NCBI GenBank assembly: GCA_021151665.1
Contig: JAGKWW010000030.1
Span: 1 to 34,804, forward strand
Direction: 5' to 3'
DNA from: Flavobacteriaceae bacterium
GTDB lineage: Bacteria > Bacteroidota > Bacteroidia > Flavobacteriales > Flavobacteriaceae
Length of the DNA: 34,804 bases
In this document: one piece after another, positions 8,340 through 15,918 of the stretch
How positions within the stretch are numbered: the first letter of the stretch is position 1
Layout of the letters: each line of letters starts with the position of its first letter
Translations under genes and position numbers: made by a program
Notes under the pieces: model-generated
Told to the model about the DNA's origin: nothing
Seen by the model: only the letters and a program-made list of their open reading frames with translations
Databases searched by the model: none

Positions 8340-9710
8340 ATGAAGAGGGAATACGCGATAGTAGATATAGAAACAACTGGGGGGAATGCCGGCGGAAGCC
8401 GCATTACCGAAATAGCGATTATCATACACGACGGTACCCGTGTTACCGAAAGGTGGGAGACCCTTATCAACCCCGAAAAAGATATCCCACTACCTATATT
8501 TGCCCTTACGGGAATCAATAATGAAATGGTGGCGGATGCGCCTGTATTTGATGAAGTGGCAGGCCATATCTTCAATCTGCTGAATGACCGTATCTTTGTA
8601 GCTCACAATGTAAATTTCGATTATTCATTCATCCGGCACCAGTTAAACGAATCAGGATTCGCCTGGGCAGCGAGAAAGCTATGCACCGTGCGCGCTGCCA
8701 GAAAGATACAGCCGGGGCTTTATTCCTATAGCCTTGGCAATTTATGCCGTACGCTTGATATACCTATTGTTTCGAGGCACCGTGCCGGCGGCGATGCAGA
8801 TGCCACAGCTATTTTATTTTCAAAGCTGCTGGAGTGGGATACCGAAGGCGAAATGGAGCGAATGATCAAGAAAACGTCTCAGGACCAAAGGCTCCCGCCC
8901 AACCTGCCGCCTTCAGACTTTGACGACCTCCCTGAAAAGCCCGGGGTCTATTATTTTCATGACCAGGCCGGAAAAGTCGTGTATGTGGGCAAGGCGGTTA
9001 ACCTCAAAAAGAGGGTGGCCTCGCATTTCAGCGGCCACAGTGTGCGGTCGCAACGCCAGAATTTCCTTCGTGACATTTATAACATTTCTTTTGAGGTTTG
9101 CGCTACAGAACTTATGGCACTACTGCTGGAATGTGCAGAAATTAAGAAGCTCTGGCCGGTTTACAATACCGCGCTCAAGCGTTTCGACCCAAAGTTTGGG
9201 CTTTATGATTACGAGGCAAGAAACGGTTACCGGTATCTGGCGGTTGGCAAGCCCGGGAAGAACCAGCGCTGTATAGAAACCTTTCACAGTGAGGCAGATG
9301 CCATCGCTTTTTTGCGGGATCTGTCAGCAAAGTTTGAGCTGGATTACCGCTTCTGCAATTATGGCCGCCCGGCAGAAGGCGCGGTGCCGGTTTACGATTA
9401 TAAAGACGCCCCGCCCGCGTGGCTGCATAATAGCAGGGTAGCCGAAGCAATAGCACATGTAGGGCAAAGCCGGCCAAGCTTTGCCATATTAGATAAAGGC
9501 CGCGCTACAGGCGAGCAGAGCTGTATCTGGGTAGAGAACGGCCACTTTTACGGGATGGGCTACCTCCCTGCAGATGCTGCATTCAACGAGTTATCTGAAA
9601 TAAAAGATTATCTTACCCGATATAAAAGCAACCAGTATATTATGCAGTTGCTTTTCTCGTTTGTAAAGAAGTACCCTTCGCGCGCAAAATTTGAGCAAGC
9701 TGCAGCCTGA
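8340..9710 (+). CDS. DnaQ-like 3'-5' exonuclease fused to GIY-YIG nuclease domain
   Basis: The 456-aa protein joins two nucleases. Residues about 4-165 are a DEDDh exonuclease: D9/E11 in VDIETTGG, D94 in HNVNFDYSFI, and H147/D152 in RHRAGGDADAT. Residues about 198-285 are a GIY-YIG domain of UvrC/Cho type: GVYYF at 202-206, VVYVGKA at 213-219, R225, and the Glu-bearing ATELMALLLE at 255-264. The remaining C-terminal 170 residues lack the RNase H-like and helix-hairpin-helix domains of UvrC, so this is not the main excision nuclease. Fusions of this type are known in several bacterial phyla and are usually assigned to DNA repair. The start is ATG 8340 (MKREYAIVDIETTGG), which gives the normal short lead into the first active-site motif; a GTG at 8319 would add seven residues. 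Confidence 0.88.
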   Translation: MKREYAIVDIETTGGNAGGSRITEIAIIIHDGTRVTERWETLINPEKDIPLPIFALTGINNEMVADAPVFDEVAGHIFNLLNDRIFVAHNVNFDYSFIRHQLNESGFAWAARKLCTVRAARKIQPGLYSYSLGNLCRTLDIPIVSRHRAGGDADATAILFSKLLEWDTEGEMERMIKKTSQDQRLPPNLPPSDFDDLPEKPGVYYFHDQAGKVVYVGKAVNLKKRVASHFSGHSVRSQRQNFLRDIYNISFEVCATELMALLLECAEIKKLWPVYNTALKRFDPKFGLYDYEARNGYRYLAVGKPGKNQRCIETFHSEADAIAFLRDLSAKFELDYRFCNYGRPAEGAVPVYDYKDAPPAWLHNSRVAEAIAHVGQSRPSFAILDKGRATGEQSCIWVENGHFYGMGYLPADAAFNELSEIKDYLTRYKSNQYIMQLLFSFVKKYPSRAKFEQAAA

Positions 9711-9819
9711 TAGCCGTCAGGTAAGCATATCATAAAAACGGTTTTGTAAATAAGTGCTACGAAAATTCATCCAAAAGCACTGTTGGTTCATTGGTCGGAT
9801 ATAGGGAAATAGCCTGTTA

Positions 9820-9855
9820 TATTTTTGTTAAACAAAGCCTGCATATAAAGCAGGC
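9820..9855 (+). promoter_or_regulatory. Candidate -7 element and 5'-UTR hairpin before the secreted protein gene
   Basis: TATTTTTG at 9820-9827 is a full match to TAnnTTTG, though the nearest TTG (9791) is 26 bp upstream, too far for the usual spacing. Just downstream, GCCTGC (9837-9842) and GCAGGC (9850-9855) form a perfect 6-bp stem with a 7-base loop at the expected 5' end of the transcript. It ends 28 bases before ATG 9884. Confidence 0.35.
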
Positions 9856-9883
9856 GGGGATTAACAAAATTAATTATACCAAT

Positions 9884-11005
9884 ATGAAACACTTTAGAAT
9901 GCCTGTGCTGCTCATTTTAGTGATGACAGCCTTCAGCGCAAACGCACAGCTGCTCAATTCAGTGAAAAAGGTCGCTAAGGCGGCAGATGTTGCCCAGGAC
10001 GGAGCCAAAGTAGCCAAAGCAATTTCCAAAAAAGCAGGTAAGGGTGGATCGTCAGGATCCGCAGGCCTTAAGCTTGACTGGAGTACTTTTAATATGACAC
10101 CGGCTGTAACTTTTAACTCGCTTCTTTACGGAACGCAGATCTTCACCAACGGCCATACACGATTCGAAAGCTATACCGCCACATTTATACCACACAAAAA
10201 AGCCGGCGGCGGCGATGTAAGTACAACTTCAGAACAGGATCAGTTTCTGAAAGTAAAAGTGTATAAGGATGACCAGTACCTCAACTATTTTGAGTATGAT
10301 GGGCACCAGACTTTTGAAGAAGGCAAGAAAACGAAATTTAATGCACCTTCCAGCCGTTACCAACGCGACGGAGAATGGGTAGGCGACACCGATATCTTTA
10401 CCGATAAAGCCGCCGGGCCGGGCAAATACAGGCTGGATTTTTACGCCGGCGATAAGATGTTTTATTCTTTCGATTTCGAGGTGTATAAACTAACAAATAA
10501 CGACCCGTATGCTGCAATGAACGAAATGTACCTTTCGCGCGGGCCGTGGAATGACTACGCTTACATGAACTACGCCGATACAGGAAACCTTGTGTTTGGC
10601 TTCTACCTTAATCACGAAGAATTCCAGCCGGATAAAGCCAATAACAGAAAAACAAATAAAGCCGTTAAGTGGGGTGTAAAACTCCTTAAAGATGGCAAGC
10701 CCTATGCCCAGCATTATGGTAACGGCATGAATGAGGCCCAGGTAAAGCAGGCAGAGTGGAGCGATTTTTCATGCGCTTTTAAACTGGTAGACAAGCCGGG
10801 CGAAGTGAAGTTTTCAAGCCTTCCGGATGCGGCTTACAAAGTTGAACTTACCATTGCGGGTGAAGCAAAACCGCGTGTTTATAACTTCAGCGTAAAGGGT
10901 GGCCGGATAGTGCAGTCTGAACAGCAGGACAGAACCAAGAACACCGATCCTACAAGGCTTATTGAAGGATGGAATGATTTCTTCTGGATGAAAATGGAAA
11001 AGTAG
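9884..11005 (+). CDS. Secreted hypothetical protein (373 aa)
   Basis: The protein begins MKHFRMPVLLILVMTAFSANAQ, a clear Sec signal peptide with cleavage predicted after SANA. The frame stays open to 9791, but those 31 codons cover the probable promoter and have no signal-like character, so ATG 9884 is the start. After a Lys/Ala-rich helical stretch (SVKKVAKAADVAQDG...) and a Gly/Ser linker, the rest looks beta-rich with many aromatic residues and repeated Tyr/Asp turns. There is no lipobox, no T9SS tail and no catalytic motif I recognise. It probably acts in the periplasm or outside. It appears monocistronic: its own upstream promoter-like site and a strong terminator 18 bases after the stop. 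Confidence 0.8.
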   Translation: MKHFRMPVLLILVMTAFSANAQLLNSVKKVAKAADVAQDGAKVAKAISKKAGKGGSSGSAGLKLDWSTFNMTPAVTFNSLLYGTQIFTNGHTRFESYTATFIPHKKAGGGDVSTTSEQDQFLKVKVYKDDQYLNYFEYDGHQTFEEGKKTKFNAPSSRYQRDGEWVGDTDIFTDKAAGPGKYRLDFYAGDKMFYSFDFEVYKLTNNDPYAAMNEMYLSRGPWNDYAYMNYADTGNLVFGFYLNHEEFQPDKANNRKTNKAVKWGVKLLKDGKPYAQHYGNGMNEAQVKQAEWSDFSCAFKLVDKPGEVKFSSLPDAAYKVELTIAGEAKPRVYNFSVKGGRIVQSEQQDRTKNTDPTRLIEGWNDFFWMKMEK

Positions 11006-11022
11006 TTTTTAGTTAATAGTAG

Positions 11023-11059
11023 AAATCCCGGTGTAGCTAATGCTGCACCGGGATTTTTT
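11023..11059 (+). terminator. Strong rho-independent terminator
   Basis: Arms at 11024-11037 (AATCCCGGTGTAGC) and 11042-11055 pair over 14 bp with one G-T wobble and a TAAT loop, followed by a T run (11054-11059). It ends the secreted-protein gene and insulates the metal efflux operon. Confidence 0.9.
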
Positions 11060-11122
11060 GTTTTGGCGCTATCGCTGCTGAATTACTTAAGCAATTTTAA
11101 GGTAAAAAGGTGTTCGTGTCGT

Positions 11123-11152
11123 TTGTGGTTGTTTAAGGTTACTATATCTTTG
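11123..11152 (+). promoter_or_regulatory. Bacteroidota-type promoter of the metal efflux operon
   Basis: TTG at 11123-11125, a 19-bp spacer, and TATCTTTG at 11145-11152 match the TTG/TAnnTTTG consensus fully. The expected start site (about five to seven bases downstream) falls at or within a base or two of ATG 11158, so the message may be leaderless. I see no obvious metal-regulator operator around it. Confidence 0.65.
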
Positions 11153-11157
11153 TAAGG

Positions 11158-11493
11158 ATGTTTTTACTAAGGAAAATAGGAATATACACGTTTTCAGCCT
11201 ATCTGCTGCTACTGATGGTATTGCCGTGCACCGAAAGCCATACCTCTGGCGGCGATGTTGTTGCAGCGCACTCCGGCAAAGCAGACGATTCTTCCGGTAA
11301 GAAACATTCGGCAGATGATCTGTGCACCCCTTTTTGTGCCTGCGGAAATTGCATAGTAGCAGTAATTTTGCAGCCGGTGCTTGAAATCACAGTTCCGGTA
11401 CAGGTAAAGAAGCCAGTACAGGCATCAAACTTCTATTCTTCGCTAAAGTCAGATTTTCACAGCACTATCTGGCAGCCTCCGCAGTTAGTATAA
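11158..11493 (+). CDS. DUF6660-like small Cys-rich exported protein
   Basis: This 111-aa protein starts with a hydrophobic segment (about residues 5-23) that can act as a signal peptide or anchor. It then has a low-complexity His/Asp/Ser region and a Cys cluster, DDLCTPFCACGNC (C56, C60, C62, C65), plus C24. Proteins of this shape (named DUF6660, from memory) are often found directly upstream of CusA/CzcA pumps in Bacteroidota. The Cys and His content fits metal binding in the periplasm, perhaps sensing or delivery to the pump, but this is inferred. It is the first gene of the efflux operon, 80 bp before czcA. Confidence 0.75.
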   Translation: MFLLRKIGIYTFSAYLLLLMVLPCTESHTSGGDVVAAHSGKADDSSGKKHSADDLCTPFCACGNCIVAVILQPVLEITVPVQVKKPVQASNFYSSLKSDFHSTIWQPPQLV

Positions 11494-11500
11494 TGTTTTG

Positions 11501-11516
11501 CCGGCCCCGTGGCCGG
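11501..11516 (+). other. GC-rich hairpin between the small Cys-rich gene and czcA
   Basis: CCGGCC at 11501-11506 and GGCCGG at 11511-11516 form a perfect 6-bp stem with a CCGT loop, eight bases after the stop codon. There is no T run, so it is not a standard terminator. It could stabilise the upstream message or set different expression levels for the two genes. Confidence 0.45.
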
Positions 11517-11573
11517 TTGCTGGCATGGCCTTAACCATGTCTTTTCGCATACATTATATTAATTGATCAAACG

Positions 11574-14500
11574 ATGTTAGATAAAGTAATTCACTTTAGC
11601 GTCAATAATAAATTTATTATTGGCCTTTTCACTATTGCTCTTATCGTGGTTGGGGTATATTCTGTCTCTTCATTGCCCATAGATGCCCTGCCCGATATTA
11701 CCAATAACCAGGTCCAGATCGTGACCACCTCGCCTACGCTTGCAACCCAGGATGTAGAGCAGTTTATAACATATCCTGTTGAACAGGCTATAAAGCCGAT
11801 ACCAAAAATTGTAGAGTTACGGTCGGTAAGCCGCTTTGGCCTTAGCGTGGTAACAGTAGTTTTTGAAGAAAGTGCCGACCTGTACTGGGCAAGGGCACAG
11901 ATAGCCGAACGCCTGAAAGAGGCAGAAAATGTAATCCCTAAAAACCTTGGAACTCCCGAAATGGCACCGGTAAGTACAGGGCTGGGCGAAATTTTTCAAT
12001 ACGTGGTTTTCCCGGAAAAAGGATTTGAAAAAAAATACGACGCCACGCAGCTTCGTACCATACAGGACTGGATCATAAAACCCCAGCTGGTAGGTACGCC
12101 CGGGGTGGCCGAAGTAAATACGCTCGGCGGGCTTATGAAGCAGTACGAGATTGCTGTCAACCCCGACAGGCTCCGGGCGATGGATGTTTCTATTACCGAA
12201 ATTTTTGCCGCGCTTGAGGCAAACAACGAAAACACCGGCGGCGCATATATTGATAAAAAGCCTTATGCTTATTTTATCAGGAGCGTGGGCATGATAGGCA
12301 ATACAGATGATATTGAAAAAATAGTGATAAAAAACCGTGGAGGTATACCGGTGCTGATACGTGATGTCGCGCGCGTGCAAACGGGCAGCAGCATCAGGTA
12401 TGGAGCGACCACCAAAGATGGGCATGGCGAAGAGGTAAGCGGCATGGTGATGATGCTGAAAGGAGAGAACAGCGGCGAGGTAACGGCGCGTGTTAAAGAC
12501 AAAATTGAACAGATAAAGAAATCACTGCCGGAAGGTGTAGCTATAGAGCCCTTTCTTGACCGTACAAAACTTGTGGGGCAGGCAATAAGCACCGTAGAGA
12601 AAAACCTGATAGAAGGTGCGCTCATTGTTGTTTTTATCCTGGTGCTGTTGTTGGGTAACTGGCGGGCGGGGCTCGTGGTAGCATCTGTAATACCGCTTGC
12701 GCTTCTTTTTGCTATCAGCCTGATGAAGTTGTTTGGGGTAAGCGGAAACCTGATGAGCCTTGGCGCAATAGACTTCGGTATCATTGTAGACGGGGCGGTT
12801 ATCATCGTTGAGGCAATAATACACCGTCTTGAAGTGATGCGCAGGGGGAGGCTCCGGCAGGATGAAATGGACGCAGAAGTTTTCGGGGCCGCGTCAAAAA
12901 TACGCGGAAGCGCTGCGTTTGGCGAAATAATCATCCTCATTGTATACTTGCCGATATTGGCGCTTACAGGCACCGAAGGCAAAATGTTCGGGCCGATGGC
13001 ACTTACCGTTTCATTTGCCATCCTGGGAGCGTTTATTCTTTCCTTAACCTATGTCCCTATGATGTGCTCCCTGGTACTCAGCAAGTCAACTGGGCATTCG
13101 CCTAATATAAGTGACAAAATAATTTCTGCAGCCTACAGTTTCTATCACCCGCTGTTGCAAAAGGCGCTTAATGCAAAGAAAGTGGTGCTGATCGCCTCGG
13201 GAATACTGTTTGCAGCGGCGCTTTTAATTTTCAGCAATATGGGAGGAGAGTTTATACCCACACTGGACGAAGGCGACATTGCCACACACCTCATCATTTC
13301 GCCTGGTAGTTCGCTTTCGCAGGAAATTGATGCTACCACCCGGGCAGAACAACTATTGCGCTCCCGATTTCCCGAGATCAAAATGATTGTTTCGAAGATA
13401 GGCAGCGCCGAGATACCTACAGACCCGATGCCTATGGAAGCAGCGGATATGATACTCATACTGAAGGATAAAAGCGAATGGACCTCGGCCGCTACAAAAG
13501 AAGAACTGATCCTGAAGATGGAAGAAGCCCTTGACGAAATTCCGGGTGCCACAACTGAATTCTCACAGCCCGTGCAGATGCGCATGAATGAGCTGATGAC
13601 GGGCGTGCGCAGTGACGTTGCCATAAAGATATTTGGTGAAGATACAGACCGGTTGGTAAGCGCCGGAGATGAGGTGTCGGGACTTATAAAAGATATTGCC
13701 GGCGTTTCTGATATCCGGGCGGAAAATGTAGACGGCCTGCCGCAGATCGTGGTAAAGTACAACAAGGACAAGCTCGCACTTTACGGGCTTAATATTGGCG
13801 ACGTAAACAGGGTCATACGTATGGGATTTGCCGGAGAAGTTGCCGGAAGGGTATACGAGGGCGAAAGGCGCTTCGACCTGGTTGTGAGGGTTGATGGGGA
13901 TAAAAGGCAGGATATAAGCAATCTGAGGTCGCTTTACGTTACACTCCCGTCAGGCGACCAGATACCGCTTGACGTTGTTGCTGATGTGAAATTTGAGGAC
14001 GGCCCCATGCAGATAAGCCGTGAGGAGGGCCGCCGCAGGATTACGGTTGGCTTTAATGTTCGGGGCAGGGATGTGCAAAGCGTTGTAAACGAGATACAGC
14101 ACAAGCTCGAAAAAAGCCTGAAACTGCCGCCGGGCTATTATATTACCTATGGGGGGCAGTTTGAAAACCTTAAGCAGGCAAACAAGCGCCTTATGGTGGC
14201 GGTGCCGGCAGCATTGGCCCTGATATTTATACTGCTTTATTTCACCTTCAGGTCGGTAAAGCAGGCAGCGCTTATCTTTACGGCAATACCGCTATCGGCA
14301 ATTGGGGGGGTATTTGCACTATGGCTTCGCGGGATGCCATTCAGCATTTCGGCGGGTGTTGGCTTCATTGCACTATTTGGTGTTGCGGTACTCAACGGGA
14401 TTGTACTGATAGCCTACTTTAACCAGTTAAAAAAAGAAGGAATGACCGATACTTATCAACGTATAAATGAAGGAGCAAAAATGCGGCTGAGGCCGGTGCT

Positions 14501-15914
14501 GCTTACCGCCATGGTAGCATCATTAGGTTTCCTGCCGATGGCATTGAGCAATGGGGCGGGTGCAGAGGTGCAGAAACCGCTTGCAACAGTAGTAATTGGC
14601 GGGTTGATTACCGCTACGCTGCTTACACTGATAGTGCTTCCGGTGCTTTACTTTTATTTTGAGAGGGGATTTGGCAGGATGCGGTTCCGGACGGGGGCTG
14701 TTGTACTGGCATTCATGATTTTGCCGCTTGCATCATTTGCGCAACAGCCGCTTACACTGGAGCAGGCTGTTGCACTGGGTTCCAGGAGTAACGGTTCGGT
14801 AAGGGTGGCTGAATTAGGCCTTTTGCAGCGGCAGCAGTTAAAAGGTACCGCCCTTGATATACCAAAGGCGCAGGTAAACGGTATGTTTGGCCAGATAAAT
14901 TCGGCGGCACAGGATAAGAATTTCAGTATTTCCCAAACGTTTAACCCGTTTCAGATAGCTGCCCGCCGAAAGGTGCTGGGCGAAAACGCCAAAGCAGGCG
15001 AACTGAATCTGGAGCAGACACAGCAGGAGGTTTCCTACACCATCAGGCAAAGCTGGAACACCATGTTATATTACATAGCCCGAAACCGTGTCCTCGACGA
15101 GCAAAATAAGCTTTTATCGCAGTTTGTCCGCGCCGCAGGCATTAAGTTCAGCACCGGCGAAACGGGTTCGCTGGAAAGCAGTACCGCCAATGCGCGGCAG
15201 CAGGAGCTTGAGCAACAGATAAAAAAGAATAACGCAGTGATAGCATCCGAAAAGCTCCGTTTACGAATGTTGCTCAGGCTGGATGCCGATTTTCGCATTG
15301 CGGAGTCAGAGATCTTTGCGCCCGTAATATTCACAGCTGCGGCCGACTCTACAGCGTTGAGCCGCAATGCTACACTTAAACTGGCGGGTCAGCAGGTTAA
15401 TGTGGCAAAAGCCGAACAGGCTGCAGAGAGGTCCTCTTATTTTCCGGATCTTACAGCAGGCTATTTTATACAGTCGCTCACGGGCAGCCAGGATGTAAAC
15501 GGGGTAAGCAGGTATTACGATAACTCACTCCGTTTTCAGGGAGTTTCGGTGGGCATAAGTGTCCCTCTTTTTTGGGGCGCTACCAAAGCCCGCACCCGCG
15601 CCGCACGCACTAACATCGACCTACAGCAGGCTAACGCCGATTATCTGAAAGCAGAACTGGAAAGCGCACTAAGTGCACAGAAGGCACAGTTAGAAACTTA
15701 TAAGTCTATGCTCAGCTACTATGTTGACACGGCATTGCCAAATGCTGCAGTAATTTCGGGCAATGCAACTAAAGCTTACCAGAACGGAGACATAAGTTAT
15801 GTAGAATACATCCAGAGCCTTGAAACATCGCTTTCGATAAAAAATAATTACATCGATGCGATAAACAACTATAACCAGGCCGTTATCAATATACAATACC
15901 TTCTTAACCTTTAA
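11574..15914 (+). CDS. czcA: CzcA-type heavy-metal RND efflux pump fused to a TolC-like outer-membrane factor
   Basis: Of 1446 aa, residues 1 to about 1035 form a complete HME-RND proton antiporter: N-terminal TM helix, two large periplasmic loops, and two sets of TM helices. TM helix IV carries D400, D406 and E413 in AIDFGIIVDGAVIIVEA, the proton-relay triad of CzcA. That favours divalent cations (Co, Zn, Cd or Ni) over the CusA copper/silver class. From residue 1036 (MRFRTGAVVLAFM...) there is a signal-peptide-like segment with an ASFA-QQ cleavage site, followed by about 390 residues of an outer-membrane efflux protein (LTLEQAVALGSRSNGSVRVAEL, long helices, a barrel-like VSVGISVPLFW strand). 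The pump and its channel are thus translated as one chain. The adaptor gene follows after four bases. Confidence 0.92.
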   Translation: MLDKVIHFSVNNKFIIGLFTIALIVVGVYSVSSLPIDALPDITNNQVQIVTTSPTLATQDVEQFITYPVEQAIKPIPKIVELRSVSRFGLSVVTVVFEESADLYWARAQIAERLKEAENVIPKNLGTPEMAPVSTGLGEIFQYVVFPEKGFEKKYDATQLRTIQDWIIKPQLVGTPGVAEVNTLGGLMKQYEIAVNPDRLRAMDVSITEIFAALEANNENTGGAYIDKKPYAYFIRSVGMIGNTDDIEKIVIKNRGGIPVLIRDVARVQTGSSIRYGATTKDGHGEEVSGMVMMLKGENSGEVTARVKDKIEQIKKSLPEGVAIEPFLDRTKLVGQAISTVEKNLIEGALIVVFILVLLLGNWRAGLVVASVIPLALLFAISLMKLFGVSGNLMSLGAIDFGIIVDGAVIIVEAIIHRLEVMRRGRLRQDEMDAEVFGAASKIRGSAAFGEIIILIVYLPILALTGTEGKMFGPMALTVSFAILGAFILSLTYVPMMCSLVLSKSTGHSPNISDKIISAAYSFYHPLLQKALNAKKVVLIASGILFAAALLIFSNMGGEFIPTLDEGDIATHLIISPGSSLSQEIDATTRAEQLLRSRFPEIKMIVSKIGSAEIPTDPMPMEAADMILILKDKSEWTSAATKEELILKMEEALDEIPGATTEFSQPVQMRMNELMTGVRSDVAIKIFGEDTDRLVSAGDEVSGLIKDIAGVSDIRAENVDGLPQIVVKYNKDKLALYGLNIGDVNRVIRMGFAGEVAGRVYEGERRFDLVVRVDGDKRQDISNLRSLYVTLPSGDQIPLDVVADVKFEDGPMQISREEGRRRITVGFNVRGRDVQSVVNEIQHKLEKSLKLPPGYYITYGGQFENLKQANKRLMVAVPAALALIFILLYFTFRSVKQAALIFTAIPLSAIGGVFALWLRGMPFSISAGVGFIALFGVAVLNGIVLIAYFNQLKKEGMTDTYQRINEGAKMRLRPVLLTAMVASLGFLPMALSNGAGAEVQKPLATVVIGGLITATLLTLIVLPVLYFYFERGFGRMRFRTGAVVLAFMILPLASFAQQPLTLEQAVALGSRSNGSVRVAELGLLQRQQLKGTALDIPKAQVNGMFGQINSAAQDKNFSISQTFNPFQIAARRKVLGENAKAGELNLEQTQQEVSYTIRQSWNTMLYYIARNRVLDEQNKLLSQFVRAAGIKFSTGETGSLESSTANARQQELEQQIKKNNAVIASEKLRLRMLLRLDADFRIAESEIFAPVIFTAAADSTALSRNATLKLAGQQVNVAKAEQAAERSSYFPDLTAGYFIQSLTGSQDVNGVSRYYDNSLRFQGVSVGISVPLFWGATKARTRAARTNIDLQQANADYLKAELESALSAQKAQLETYKSMLSYYVDTALPNAAVISGNATKAYQNGDISYVEYIQSLETSLSIKNNYIDAINNYNQAVINIQYLLNL

Positions 15915-15918
15915 TGCG

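Noticed and set aside
8340..9710. UvrC excision nuclease
   Set aside because: Only the GIY-YIG domain is shared; the UvrB-binding, RNase H-like and helix-hairpin-helix domains are missing and an exonuclease domain is present.
9791..9883. Longer N-terminus for the secreted protein at 9884
   Set aside because: It would hide the signal peptide behind 31 residues and covers the promoter-like element and leader hairpin.
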